The position numbers and the translations under genes were made by a program. Positions 18,778 through 28,496 of a stretch of DNA of 64,000 bases are shown here, piece by piece. The stretch's first letter is position 1; every line of letters starts with the position of its first letter. Below the pieces are notes generated by a model. It saw only the letters and a list, made by a program, of their open reading frames with translations. It was not told the origin of the DNA and did not search any database. Source of the stretch: Hydrogenophilales bacterium 16-64-40 (GTDB lineage: Bacteria > Pseudomonadota > Gammaproteobacteria > Burkholderiales > Thiobacillaceae). The stretch lies in NCBI GenBank assembly GCA_002256995.1, contig NCGX01000011.1, forward strand, positions 81,685 to 145,684, written 5' to 3'.

Positions 18778-20173
18778 TCAGCGCACGCCCTTTCCCCATA
18801 ACACCACTTGTGCGGTCTGGAACAGGATCATGAGGTCGAGAAACAGGCTGTGGTTCTTGACGTAATAAAGGTCGTACTGCAGCTTGTGCATGGCGTCCTC
18901 GTCGGTCGCGCCGTAGGCGTAACGTACCTGCGCCCAGCCGGTGATGCCCGGTTTGACGGTGTGACGCACGCCGTAATAGGGGATTTTCTGGGTCAGGTCC
19001 TGCACGAAATAGGGGCGTTCCGGGCGCGGGCCGACGAAGCTCATGTCGCCGAAGAACACGTTGAAGACCTGCGGCAGCTCGTCGATGCGGGTGCGCCGGA
19101 TGAAGCGCCCGGTGAGCGTGACGCGGCTGTCGTTCTGTCCGGCCCAGCGCGGTTTGCCGTCCTTTTCGGCGTCGACGCACATGCTGCGGAACTTGAGGAT
19201 GGTGAAATTGCGGCCGCCCTGGCCGACGCGTTCCTGGCGGTACAGCACGGGGCCCGCGCTTTCCAGCTTGATCAGCAATGCGGTGAGCACCATGATGGGC
19301 AGGCTGACCGCCAGCATGGCCGCACTCACCACCAGGTCGAACAGCCGCTTGATGGTGTCGCGCAGCATGCCCTGGTGAAACCCCTCGGCCAGGATCATCC
19401 AGCTGGCGTTCATCGAGTCCAGCTGCAAGTGGCCGTTTTCACGCTCAAAAAAGCTGGACAACTCGAGGACGCGAATCCCCCGTAGCTTGCATGTGAGCAG
19501 GTCCGGCACCGGCAGGCCGCCGCTGCGGCGGTCGCGCACGGCGAGGATGATCTCGCTGATTTGCAGACGCGTCGCCAGCTCGGGCAGGGTCTCCTGGGTG
19601 TCGAGAATGCGGTCACCGTTGACGAAATGATGACTGCCGCCCATCGGCAGGTAGCCGATCACCTGAACATTGCCGGCCTGGCCGCGTTTGGCCAGCAGCG
19701 CCTCGATGTGGGCAGCGCGGCTGCCGGTGCCGATCACCAGGGCACGGGCCTTGAACGCGCCCGCCCGCGCCCAGCGGATGAACAGCGCGCGGCTGAGCAG
19801 AATGCCCAGCAGCGCGAGGCCGAACGACAGCAGAAAGGCGCCGCGCCCGAACAGCAGGGGGGGGGAAGAAATAGAACAGCAGGCTCATCGTCACCAGGCC
19901 GAGCATGAAGCTCAGGCCGAGACGCTGCAGCAGCGCACGAACGCCGCCCTGCCATTCCAGATCATAGAGGCCGCTGGCCGTCATCAATCCCAGCATGACG
20001 ACGGTGAAGGTCAGGGCCTTGGGCAGCAGGGGCTGGAGGTCATCCGGAATCACGTTGCCGTCGAGGAAGCGCGCGCTGACCCCCGCATAGATGGCGCCGC
20101 CGAGGATGAGTGCCTCGACCAGCACCAGCAGCAGCAAATTCAGGGGCACGTAGTGGCGGAAAAATCGGATCAC
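18778..20173 (-). pseudogene. XrtA/PEP-CTERM-associated polyprenyl glycosylphosphotransferase (EpsB-type), frame broken at a C9 tract
   Basis: Initiating sugar-phosphate transferase of the exosortase-associated EPS pathway. The N-terminal frame (GTG at 20173) encodes transmembrane helices up to LLFYFFPP. The downstream frame continues with a Rossmann-like segment (LVIGTGSRAAHIEALL) and the bacterial sugar transferase domain (KRLFDLVVSAAM, RQERVGQGG, KFRSM, RRTRIDELPQ, VGPRPERP). The two frames join if the nine-cytosine run (plus-strand G at 19857-19865) had eight bases, giving about 464 residues, normal for the family. Everything else looks intact. The shift could be a sequencing error, a recent mutation, or a phase-variable or slippage switch. 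A sigma-54 promoter match precedes it. Confidence 0.88.
19857..19865. repeat. Nine-base homopolymer (G9 plus / C9 minus) at the frameshift
   Basis: Run of nine G on the plus strand inside the EpsB-type sugar transferase gene. Eight bases would restore a single frame. Confidence 0.95.
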
Positions 20174-20210
20174 GGCCGTTTACTCATTATGAATACGGTA
20201 TAGGTCAATC

Positions 20211-20226
20211 AGCAGCTTCCATGCCA
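20211..20226 (-). promoter_or_regulatory. Sigma-54 promoter of the sugar transferase-prsK-prsR operon
   Basis: On the minus strand TGGCAT-GGAAG-CTGCT matches TGGCAC-N5-TTGCW with correct spacing. It shares TGGCATGG with the site at 9223-9238. It is 38 bases before the GTG at 20173, leaving a leader of about 26 bases. Confidence 0.65.
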
Positions 20227-20249
20227 GCGCAGAAGGCGATGGCGTGGGC

Positions 20250-20825
20250 TCAAGTCAGGGTCCGCGCCTGCGGCAGGCGCACGCGCCGCGGGCTGCCGTC
20301 GGCCTGCAGGCGCTTCATGCCGCGCAGTTCGGCGGCCGGGTAGACGATGACTTCGACCGAGGCGCGCGGATCGTCGATGACAAAGCGTGGGAAGATCCGC
20401 CCGGGGGCGTCCCCTGCGCGATGTTCGGCGGCCTGGTAAGGCGTGGCCAGGCGCATCAACAGGAATTCGACGTCCTTCTGCTGGTCGGTGAACAGTTGCA
20501 GGGTGATGCCGGTGTGGCGTCCGGCGGTGCCATTGAGCACCGAGCCGGTCAGGTGGGGATCGAAATCGGCCAGTTGCTCCATGTACTCAATGGCGACCTG
20601 CCGCAACAGTGCCAGCTGCGCGCGTGTTTCATCCGCCTGATAAAGCGCCTGATAGCTGCGCAGGGCCTCCTCGATCTGCTGGTTGTCGGGCAGGCTGCCG
20701 CTGTCGGGGGCTCCCAGCTGGCGTGCGGCCTTGCGCTTGGCGCTGCCGTAATCGAGGCTGCCGTCTTCGGCCAGTATGCGCGCCGCCGCATGCGCAATGC
20801 GGCGGCGCATGTCCTGATTTTTCAT
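20250..20825 (-). CDS. Conserved protein of unknown function, possibly nucleotidyltransferase-like
   Basis: Cytoplasmic protein of 191 residues without signal or membrane helix. The N-terminal 60 residues are helical and basic (MRRRIAHAAARILAEDG, KRKAARQLGAP); the C-terminal part contains LTGSVLNGTAGRHTGITLQLF and DVEFLLMRL, which recall the GS and acidic strand of minimal nucleotidyltransferases, though the acidic pair is not clear. Its ATG overlaps the ponA stop as ATGA, so translation is coupled to PBP1a. I have seen similar proteins carry unhelpful names; no function is claimed. Confidence 0.75.
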   Translation of the reverse strand: MKNQDMRRRIAHAAARILAEDGSLDYGSAKRKAARQLGAPDSGSLPDNQQIEEALRSYQALYQADETRAQLALLRQVAIEYMEQLADFDPHLTGSVLNGTAGRHTGITLQLFTDQQKDVEFLLMRLATPYQAAEHRAGDAPGRIFPRFVIDDPRASVEVIVYPAAELRGMKRLQADGSPRRVRLPQARTLT

Positions 20826-23206
20826 GGCAGGGTTTCGGGCTCGGCGCGCTCGTAAGGTTCGTCAGGTTCGGTGAAGCCGCCCGAGTCGTCGCCCCAGACG
20901 GCGACTGGCGCAGCGGGTGGGGGGAACTCCTGGTAGAAGTGCTCCACCATGCTGGGTGTCTCGACCGCCAGTGCCGTGCCCAGCAAGGTGTCCCACACCG
21001 TGTCGGACAGGCGGGTACCGGTGGCCGGGTTGATCTTGACGCTGATGATGCCGTCAGGCTTTGCCCAGCCCTTTTGCGGCACGCCTTTGAGCGCGGTGCC
21101 CATGAAATTCATCCAGATGGGCAGCGCCGATTGCGAACCCGTCTCGCGGCGTCCCAGCGAGCGCGGCTGGTCGTAGCCCATCCAGGTGATCGCCACCAGG
21201 CTGGGGGTGTAGCCTGCAAACCAGGTGTCGAGCGCGTCGTTGGTGGTGCCGGTCTTGCCGGCAAGATCGCTGCGCCCCAACTGGCCGGCGCGCGCGGCGG
21301 TGCCGGAGCGCGTCACGTCCTGCATCATGCTGGTCATCAGCCAGGCATTGCGGGGATCGATCACGCGTGGCGCGTTGCGGCCGACTTGTTGCGGGCTGGC
21401 CTGCATCAGCAGGCGCCCGTCCTTGTCGAATACCTTGTCGATCAGATAGGGATTGACGCCGAAGCCGCCATTGGCGAACACGCTGTAGGCAGCCGCCATC
21501 TGCAGCGGGGTGACGCTGCCCGCGCCCAGCGCCATGGTGAGATAAGGCGGGTGGCGCGCCGGGTCGAAGCCGAAGCGGCGGATGTAATCGCGCGCGTAAC
21601 TCGGGCCGATGCCCTGCAAAATGCGCACCGAAACCAGGTTGAGCGACTTGGTCAGCGCCGTGCGCATGCGCACCGGGCCGCTAGCGCTGCCGTCGTAGTT
21701 CTTGGGCTCCCAGACGGTGCTGCCGGTTTCCTCGGCGCTGACCGACAGCGGCGCGTCGTTGATCAGGGTGGCCGGGGTGTAGCCTTTTTCCAGCGCAGCG
21801 GAGTAGATGAACGGCTTGAAGCTCGATCCCGGCTGCCGCCAGGCTTGCGTGACGCGGTTGAACTTGTTGCGGCTGAAATCAAACCCGCCGACCAATGCTG
21901 TAATGGCGCCGTCCTGCGGGTTCAGGGCGACCAGCGCGGCTTCCACCTCCGGCAGTTGCGCCAGCCGCCATTGCGGCTTGCGGCCGACCGCCTGCACCCG
22001 CACCACCGCGCCGGGGGCGAGTTGCCGCCCCTTTTTGCCGGCGGCCCAGTTCGCCACCCACTTGAGCGAATTGCCCGAAATGTCGACGACCGTGTCGTCC
22101 TGCAATTGCGCGCGGATCAGTTTGGCATCGGCGCTCAACACCACGGCGGGCTGCATGTCGCTCACTGGCGCGAGTTCTTCCAGTGCGCTGGCAATGGCCG
22201 CTGCGCGTTGCGCCTTGTCGGCGGGCAGGCTGATCTGCTTTTCCGGCCCGCGATAGCCGTGGCGCATGTCGTAATCGGCGATGCCCTGCCAGACTGCACG
22301 GTTGGCGGCGGCCTGCTGGGTGCGCCGCAGGGTGGTGACGACTTTGTAGCCCGAGCTGTAGATGGATTCGCCGTATTTCTCGAACAGGGTCTGGCGCACC
22401 ATTTCAGCGGCATAGTCGGCGCGGACCTCCGCCTGCGGGCGCGTTTGGCGGATCACCAGCTTCTGTTGAACCGCGGCTTTCCAGGTCGGCTGGTCGATGA
22501 ACTTGAGCGTCTTCATGCGGCCCAGCACGTATTCCTGGCGCGCCTTTGCACGCGGGAAGTTGACTACCGGGTTGTAGCGGGACGGCGCCTTGGGCAGCCC
22601 CGCCAGCATGGCGAACTCGGCCAGAGACAGTTCGCGCATCGGCTTGCCGAAATAGGTGCGCGCGGCGGCTTCAAAGCCGTAGGCGCGCTGGCCAAGATAG
22701 ATCTGGTTGATGTACAGCTCGAGGATTTTGTCCTTCGACAGGTTGTGCTCGATCTTCATCGCCAGCATGGCTTCAGACAATTTGCGGGTGAAGGTCTTTT
22801 CGTTCGACAGGAAGAAATTGCGCGCCACCTGCATGGTGATGGTCGACGCGCCTTCCTTGGCGCCGCCTGCGAGCAGGTTCGATCCGGCCGCACGCAATAC
22901 GCCGAGGGTATCGACGCCGCCGTGGGTATAGAAGCGCTCGTCCTCGGCAGCGATGATCGCCTGCTTCATGTAGTCCGGCACCTTGTCGATGGCAATGAAG
23001 GCGCGGCGCTCCTCGCCGAATTCGCCGATCAGCGCGCCGTCGGCCGTGAAGATGCGGAGCGGCAGCTTGGGCTTGTAGTCGGTCAGCGCCTCAAGCGGCG
23101 GCAGGTTGGGGTAAATCAGTGCGGCCGCCAGCCCGGCCAGCGCCGTACCGACGACGCCGAGGCTGGCAATTAATGCCAGTGCGTAATGCCACCATTTCGA
23201 AAACAT
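20822..23206 (-). CDS. mrcA: Penicillin-binding protein 1A (bifunctional glycosyltransferase/transpeptidase)
   Basis: Class A PBP of 794 residues that polymerises and cross-links peptidoglycan. An N-terminal membrane anchor (about 8-30) is followed by a GT51 domain with the catalytic glutamate in EDERFYTHGGVD (about 92) and QVARNFFL. The transpeptidase domain has the serine motif GSSFKPF, the SLN motif in KSLNLVS and the KTGTT box. Length and layout match PonA/MrcA. AAGGA lies 6 bases before the ATG. It is divergent from pilM, the classic betaproteobacterial and gammaproteobacterial neighbour arrangement. Confidence 0.96.
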   Translation of the reverse strand: MFSKWWHYALALIASLGVVGTALAGLAAALIYPNLPPLEALTDYKPKLPLRIFTADGALIGEFGEERRAFIAIDKVPDYMKQAIIAAEDERFYTHGGVDTLGVLRAAGSNLLAGGAKEGASTITMQVARNFFLSNEKTFTRKLSEAMLAMKIEHNLSKDKILELYINQIYLGQRAYGFEAAARTYFGKPMRELSLAEFAMLAGLPKAPSRYNPVVNFPRAKARQEYVLGRMKTLKFIDQPTWKAAVQQKLVIRQTRPQAEVRADYAAEMVRQTLFEKYGESIYSSGYKVVTTLRRTQQAAANRAVWQGIADYDMRHGYRGPEKQISLPADKAQRAAAIASALEELAPVSDMQPAVVLSADAKLIRAQLQDDTVVDISGNSLKWVANWAAGKKGRQLAPGAVVRVQAVGRKPQWRLAQLPEVEAALVALNPQDGAITALVGGFDFSRNKFNRVTQAWRQPGSSFKPFIYSAALEKGYTPATLINDAPLSVSAEETGSTVWEPKNYDGSASGPVRMRTALTKSLNLVSVRILQGIGPSYARDYIRRFGFDPARHPPYLTMALGAGSVTPLQMAAAYSVFANGGFGVNPYLIDKVFDKDGRLLMQASPQQVGRNAPRVIDPRNAWLMTSMMQDVTRSGTAARAGQLGRSDLAGKTGTTNDALDTWFAGYTPSLVAITWMGYDQPRSLGRRETGSQSALPIWMNFMGTALKGVPQKGWAKPDGIISVKINPATGTRLSDTVWDTLLGTALAVETPSMVEHFYQEFPPPAAPVAVWGDDSGGFTEPDEPYERAEPETLP

Positions 23207-23395
23207 CCGTTTCCTTTAATCGAGTGCCTAAAGTTTTCGCCGATTATAGGCGTTAGTGGTGTTGGAAATTGGACACACATGTTCAATCCTTGTAGTGCGA
23301 CGAGAAAAACACTGTTAAAAACCGTGTGTTGTTGCTAGCATCTAAAAAAAATAACAAGAAAATGCGCCAACCCACAGAAGCGTAAAGGAAAACTC

Positions 23396-24484
23396 TTGCA
23401 CCTTAATATTAATCTGGACTGGCTGTCTGCCAAGGGGCTACCCATCCTGGGGCTCGACATCAGCACGACTGCGGTCAAGCTGGTGGAGCTGTCCGATGCG
23501 GGCAAGGGCATGCTGCGGGTGGAGCGCTATGTCATCGAGCCGTTGCCCAAGGACGCGGTGACCGACGGCAACATCGCCAACCTCGATCAAGTGGCCGATA
23601 CCCTGCGCAACGCCTGGAAAAATTTGGGCACGCGGGTCAAAAACGTTGCGCTCGCGCTGCCGTCATCCGCGGTCATCACCAAAAAGATCCTGGCGCCGGC
23701 CAGCCTGAGCGGCATCGACCTGGAAAACCAGGTGGAAACCGAGGCCAATCAGGTCATCCCCTTCTCGCTCGATGAGGTGAATCTGGACTTCCAGGTGCTC
23801 GGCGAGTCGCCTGGCAGTCCGGACGATGTGCAAATCCTGCTCGCTGCCGCGCGCAAGGAGCAAGTCGAAGACCGCGTGGCTGCAGTCGAGGCGGCCGGCC
23901 TCAAGGCGCTGATCATGGATGTCGAGTCCTTCGCCACGCAAACCGCGTACGAGCAGATTGCCCACATGCTGCCTGACAACGGTGCCGGGCAGACGGTGGC
24001 GATTATCGACGTGGGGGCGCAGAACATGCACATCAACATCCTCCACGACAACGAGTCGGTTTACCTGCGCGAACATGGTTTTGGCGGCAACCAGCTCAAC
24101 AATGAAATTTCGCGCCGCTACGGCATGACCAACGAAGAGGCGGAAAGCGCCAAGCGCCGCGGCACCCTGCCCGAAAGCTACGACATGGAGGTGTTGCAGC
24201 CCTACAGCGAGACGCTGGCGATGGAAATCGGCCGCGCCTTGCAGTTGTTCACCACGTCCACCCAGTACCGCAAGGTCGATCAGATCCTGCTTGCGGGTGG
24301 CGGTGCCATGATCCCCGGCATCGATGAAGTGGTCGGGCAGCGCACCGGCACCCCGACCATGGTCGTCAATCCGTTTGCCAACATGGCAGTCGGCTCCAAA
24401 ATCCGGCCGCAGGCATTGACCGCCGATGCGCCGTCCCTCTTTGTCGCTTGCGGCCTCGCCATGCGGAGGTTTGACCCACAATGA
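23396..24484 (+). CDS. pilM: Type IV pilus assembly protein PilM
   Basis: Actin-like cytoplasmic protein of 362 residues that binds the N-terminus of PilN on the inner-membrane platform. Visible: LGLDISTTAVKLVELS (phosphate-1-like loop), the second motif IIDVGAQNMHINIL, and LAGGGAMIPGIDEVV near the C-terminus. The start is TTG at 23396, with AAAGGA 7-8 bases upstream; no in-frame ATG is nearby. First gene of pilMNOPQ; the 189-bp gap to ponA holds both promoters. Confidence 0.96.
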   Translation: MHLNINLDWLSAKGLPILGLDISTTAVKLVELSDAGKGMLRVERYVIEPLPKDAVTDGNIANLDQVADTLRNAWKNLGTRVKNVALALPSSAVITKKILAPASLSGIDLENQVETEANQVIPFSLDEVNLDFQVLGESPGSPDDVQILLAAARKEQVEDRVAAVEAAGLKALIMDVESFATQTAYEQIAHMLPDNGAGQTVAIIDVGAQNMHINILHDNESVYLREHGFGGNQLNNEISRRYGMTNEEAESAKRRGTLPESYDMEVLQPYSETLAMEIGRALQLFTTSTQYRKVDQILLAGGGAMIPGIDEVVGQRTGTPTMVVNPFANMAVGSKIRPQALTADAPSLFVACGLAMRRFDPQ

Positions 24485-25059
24485 TCCGCATTAACCTACT
24501 CCCCCACCGTGAGCTGGCGCGTGCCGCGCGGCGTCGCCAGTTCAATGTCCTGCTCGGCATTGCCGTGGCGGCGGGCGTGATCGCCGTCGTCCTCGGGCAT
24601 GGCGTGATCGCTGCGAACCAGTCGGCGCAGGATGCGCGCAACGCCTACCTCGAACAGGAAATCGCCAAGCTCGACGGCCAGATCGGCGAAATCAAGAAAA
24701 TCCGCGAACAGACGCAGGCGCTGCTGGAACGCAAACAGGTCGTCGAGACCCTGCAATCCAATCGCACCGAAGTCGTTCACCTGTTCGACCAGATGATTCG
24801 TCTGTTGCCCGACGGGCTGTATCTCAAATCCTTCAAGCAGGCAGGCGACGTCATCACCATCAGCGGCTATACCCAGTCGAGCGCGCGCGTGTCCACCCTG
24901 ATGCGCAATCTGAATGACTCGCCGTGGTTCGAGTCGGCCGACCTGGTCGAAATCAAGTCGGCTACCGTGAACAATCTGCGCGCCAACGAATTCGTACTGT
25001 CGGTCAAACAGGCCCGCCAGCAGACGGATGACGCAAACAACAAGGGGGGCAAAGCATGA
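24481..25059 (+). CDS. pilN: Type IV pilus assembly protein PilN
   Basis: Inner-membrane bitopic protein of 192 residues. The conserved cytoplasmic motif INLLPHRE that docks in PilM is at residues 4-11, a single helix lies at about 24-42, and a periplasmic coiled coil and ferredoxin-like fold follow. ATGA overlap with pilM. Forms heterodimers with PilO. Confidence 0.96.
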   Translation: MIRINLLPHRELARAARRRQFNVLLGIAVAAGVIAVVLGHGVIAANQSAQDARNAYLEQEIAKLDGQIGEIKKIREQTQALLERKQVVETLQSNRTEVVHLFDQMIRLLPDGLYLKSFKQAGDVITISGYTQSSARVSTLMRNLNDSPWFESADLVEIKSATVNNLRANEFVLSVKQARQQTDDANNKGGKA

Positions 25060-25682
25060 CCCTGGACGACCTCAACAAACTCGACCTGAAAACGCTGGCC
25101 GACTGGCCATTGCCGACCAAGCTGGCGGCGCTTGGCCTGCTGTGCGCGGCGATCGTGCTGGCGGGCTGGTGGTTCGACTGGCGCGGCGGGATGGCAACAT
25201 TGGATGCCTCCAAGCAGAAGGAAACCGAACTGCGCAGCGTGTTCACCACCAAGAAAAACCAGGCCATCAACCTGGAGGCCTACACCAAGCAGCTGGCCGA
25301 CATCGAGCAGGCCTTCGGCGCGCTGTTGAAGCAATTGCCGAACAAACAGGAAATGGACGCGCTGATCACCGATGTCAACCAGGCGGGCCTGGGACGCGGT
25401 TTGCAGTTTGACCTGTTCAAACCCGATGCCGAAACCGTCTCCGAGTTTTATGCCGAAACGCCGATTCGCGTCAAAGTCACCGGCGGTTACCACGATGTGG
25501 CAGCCTTCGTCAGCGATGTCTCCAAGCTGTCGCGTATCGTGACCTTGCAGAATATCGGCCTCGAACCGGCCAAGGACGGTGTGCTGAATATGGACGCCAT
25601 CGTCAAAACCTACCGTTATCTGGATGATGAGGAAGTCATCGCCCGGAAACAGCAAGCCCAAGCCAAGGAGCAGAAGAAATGA
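25056..25682 (+). CDS. pilO: Type IV pilus assembly protein PilO
   Basis: Bitopic inner-membrane protein of 208 residues, partner of PilN. One helix at about 25-43, then a coiled coil and the periplasmic fold (GGYHDVAAFVSDVSKLSRIV is typical). Its start overlaps the pilN stop by ATGA. A Gln/Lys-rich tail ends the protein. Confidence 0.96.
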   Translation: MTLDDLNKLDLKTLADWPLPTKLAALGLLCAAIVLAGWWFDWRGGMATLDASKQKETELRSVFTTKKNQAINLEAYTKQLADIEQAFGALLKQLPNKQEMDALITDVNQAGLGRGLQFDLFKPDAETVSEFYAETPIRVKVTGGYHDVAAFVSDVSKLSRIVTLQNIGLEPAKDGVLNMDAIVKTYRYLDDEEVIARKQQAQAKEQKK

Positions 25683-26176
25683 AGCGGCTGGCTACCTTAC
25701 TCATTGTGTTGGGCCTGGCCGGCTGCGGCGGCAGCGGCATGGACGACCTGCAAACCTTTGTTGCCGAAACCGGCCGCGACATGCAGGGGAAAATCGAGCC
25801 GCTGCCGCAGGTCAAGGTGTATGAGCCGTTCACCTACAACGCCTTTGACCTGCCCGACCCCTTCAAGCCGAGAAAGCTCTCGACCGGCGGTGGCGGCGGC
25901 ATGCAGCCCGACCTCAATCGCCCCAAAGAGCCGCTTGAGGGCTACTCGCTGGAAACCCTGAAAATGGTGGGCATGCTATCCAGACAAGGCGTGATACACG
26001 CGGTGATCAAAACACCGGACAACGCGATATACCACGTCAGGAAAGGCAATTACGCGGGGCAGAACTTCGGCCTCATCACGCAGATCGGCGATGGTGAAGT
26101 GGGCTTGCGTGAAATTGTCCAGGATAGCGCCGGAGATTGGTCCGAGCGCACCAGCACCCTGCTTTTGCAAGAATGA
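25679..26176 (+). CDS. pilP: Type IV pilus lipoprotein PilP
   Basis: Lipoprotein of 165 residues that links the PilNO complex to the secretin PilQ. Lipobox cysteine in LAGCGG near residue 16, a flexible region, then the beta-sandwich domain with the typical LKMVGML, and KGNYAGQNFG. ATGA overlap with pilO; pilQ follows after 30 bp. Confidence 0.96.
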   Translation: MKRLATLLIVLGLAGCGGSGMDDLQTFVAETGRDMQGKIEPLPQVKVYEPFTYNAFDLPDPFKPRKLSTGGGGGMQPDLNRPKEPLEGYSLETLKMVGMLSRQGVIHAVIKTPDNAIYHVRKGNYAGQNFGLITQIGDGEVGLREIVQDSAGDWSERTSTLLLQE

Positions 26177-26206
26177 CTTTTAGCACTGAATCCCAAAGAG
26201 GCTGAC

Positions 26207-28384
26207 ATGAACGCATTGCCGAAAATTGCCCAGAAAATGACCCGCCATCTGTTCGGGATTGCCCTGCTCGCCGGTTTGGCGTTGCCGTTTGCGGCGCGCG
26301 CTGCCGATGCGCCGCCCACCGGCAACGCGGTGCAAAGTGTCGAGACCACGACCCTGCCTGGCGGCAAGGTCGTGGTGCGCGTCACCCTGCAAAAGGCGCT
26401 GACCGCCACCCCGGCCGGCTTCACCGTCGGCAACCCGCCGCGCATCGCGCTGGATCTGCCCGACACCGGCAACGCCATGGGACGCAACACCGTGGAGGCC
26501 AATCTCGGTCCGCTGTCGAGCGTGAACGTGGTGCAGGCGGGCACGCGCACTCGCCTGGTGCTGAATCTGAGCAAGTCGGTCGAGTATGAAGCCCGGATCG
26601 ATGGCAAGACGCTGCTCATCGCGCTGGGCGATGTCGGCGTCGGGTCCGCGCCGGTGAATGTCAGCCCGCGCTTTGCCGAAGCCGCACCCGGAGTCGCGCG
26701 CCACAGCATTCGCGACATCGACTTCCGGCGTGGCGCAGCGGGCGAGGCACGCATCGTGACCACCCTGTCCGACGCCCAGGCGGGGATCAACATTCGCCAG
26801 CAGGCCGGCGGCGTGGTGGTCGATTTCATCGGCACCGAATTGCCCAAGGCCTTGCAGCGCCGCCTCGACGTGGCCGACTTCGGCACCCCGGTGCAGATCG
26901 TCGAAACGTATACGCTGGGCGACAACACCCGCATGGTGATCCAGCCCAAGGGTGGCTGGGAGTATTCCGCCTACCAGGCCGACAACAGCTTCATCGTCGA
27001 GGTCAAGCAGAGCGACGACGCGCAGAAGAAAACCGCTGACGGCAAGGTGAAATACACCGGCGAGAAACTCTCGCTCAACTTCCAGAACGTCGAAGTGCGT
27101 TCGGTGCTGCAGGTCATCGCCGACTTCACCGGCCTCAACATCATCGCCAGCGACTCCGTGACCGGCAACCTCACCCTGCGTTTGAAGGATGTGCCGTGGG
27201 ATCAGGCGCTCGATCTCATCATGCAGACCAAGGGCCTGGACAAGCGCCAGAACGGCAACGTCATCTGGATTGCGCCCAAGGATGAACTGATGGCCAAGGA
27301 GAAACTCGAGTACGAAGCCCGCTCGGCAGTGGCTGATCTGGAGCCCTTGACCACTGAATACATCCAGATGAACTACATGCGGGCGGATGAAGCGCAAACC
27401 ATGCTGTACGGCTTTGCGTCCGGCGCCTTTCTTAACTCCGCCGGCAACAACGCGGTGAACTGTTCGGCGCAGGCGCAGGGTCTGGGTGGCGCCGCGGCGG
27501 CGCAGGCCTCGCAGCAGGGCAAGGGCGAAAATGACCAGAAAGTCCTCACCAAGCGGGGCCGCGCAACGTATGAACTGAAGACCAACACGCTGATCATCAC
27601 CGATACGGCGCGCAAGATTCAGGAAGTGCGGGAACTGCTCGCACGGCTGGATGTTCCGGCGCGCCAGGTCATGATCGAGGCGCGGGTGGTGGTGGCGACC
27701 GATGGCTGGAGCCGCGATCTGGGTGCACGCTTGTCATTCAGCGCCGTCAACGACATCGGCAAGAAAAAGATATTCGGCGGGCCGCTGGAATTGAGCGGGG
27801 CCGGCACCGGCCCCCTGTCGGGCGCGCCGAACTTTGCGCTGTCTTTGCTGAATTTGGCGAATGGCAACGTCTTGGATCTGGAGCTGCGCGCATTGGAAGC
27901 GGATAGCAAAGGCAAGGTGATTTCAAATCCGCGTGTGATGACGACCAACCAGAAGCCGGCGGTGATCCTCAACGGCACGCAGATTCCTTATATCACTCCG
28001 GGTACGGCCAACTCGCCCCCGACGGTGACGTTCAAGGACGCTTTCCTCTGCCTGCTGGTCGATCCGCAGATCCTCAACAACGACTCGGTCATCCTGACGG
28101 TCGAAGTGCAGAAAGATGCGGTGCGCTTCATCTCGGGCATTTCCGATCCGGCAATCGACACCAAGCGGATCAAGACCCAGGTGCGCGTGAACAACGGCGA
28201 AACCCTGGTGCTCGGCGGTATCTTCGATGGCAACGAAGACACCACGGTGGAAAAGGTGCCGTTCCTTGGCGATGTGCCGGTGTTCGGCAATCTGTTCAAG
28301 ACCACCACCAAGGAAAACAACAAGACGGAGCTGATCATCTTCCTCACCCCGCGCATCCTCGACGAGCGTCTGTCGCTGCGCTGA
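26207..28384 (+). CDS. pilQ: Type IV pilus secretin PilQ
   Basis: Outer-membrane secretin of 725 residues through which the pilus exits. Signal peptide to about 33 (ARAA), two AMIN domains (about 45-270) that bind peptidoglycan, an STN/N0 domain with LNFQNVEVRSVLQVIADFTGLNI, an N1 domain, and the secretin pore (VMIEARVV through TELIIFLTPRI). A short internal Ala/Gln/Gly-rich stretch near 430-445 is a likely linker. A strong terminator follows, separating it from aroK. Confidence 0.96.
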   Translation: MNALPKIAQKMTRHLFGIALLAGLALPFAARAADAPPTGNAVQSVETTTLPGGKVVVRVTLQKALTATPAGFTVGNPPRIALDLPDTGNAMGRNTVEANLGPLSSVNVVQAGTRTRLVLNLSKSVEYEARIDGKTLLIALGDVGVGSAPVNVSPRFAEAAPGVARHSIRDIDFRRGAAGEARIVTTLSDAQAGINIRQQAGGVVVDFIGTELPKALQRRLDVADFGTPVQIVETYTLGDNTRMVIQPKGGWEYSAYQADNSFIVEVKQSDDAQKKTADGKVKYTGEKLSLNFQNVEVRSVLQVIADFTGLNIIASDSVTGNLTLRLKDVPWDQALDLIMQTKGLDKRQNGNVIWIAPKDELMAKEKLEYEARSAVADLEPLTTEYIQMNYMRADEAQTMLYGFASGAFLNSAGNNAVNCSAQAQGLGGAAAAQASQQGKGENDQKVLTKRGRATYELKTNTLIITDTARKIQEVRELLARLDVPARQVMIEARVVVATDGWSRDLGARLSFSAVNDIGKKKIFGGPLELSGAGTGPLSGAPNFALSLLNLANGNVLDLELRALEADSKGKVISNPRVMTTNQKPAVILNGTQIPYITPGTANSPPTVTFKDAFLCLLVDPQILNNDSVILTVEVQKDAVRFISGISDPAIDTKRIKTQVRVNNGETLVLGGIFDGNEDTTVEKVPFLGDVPVFGNLFKTTTKENNKTELIIFLTPRILDERLSLR

Positions 28385-28395
28385 TCGCGGATTCC

Positions 28396-28426
28396 AAAAA
28401 AGCGCGGGCTTGTCCCGCGCTTTTTT
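28396..28426. terminator. Rho-independent terminator after pilQ
   Basis: Stem AGCGCGGG / CCCGCGCT with a 5-base loop, A6 tract before and T6 tract after, 12 bp past the pilQ stop. Confidence 0.93.
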
Positions 28427-28496
28427 CGTCCTGATTTTCGCGACCCGAGTCTCCGCGCGCCGTCGTCATTCGGCAGCCGTCAATTAGAATGACGCC

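Noticed and set aside
20609-23173. Long plus-strand open frame opposite ponA
   Set aside because: Shadow of the PBP1a gene.
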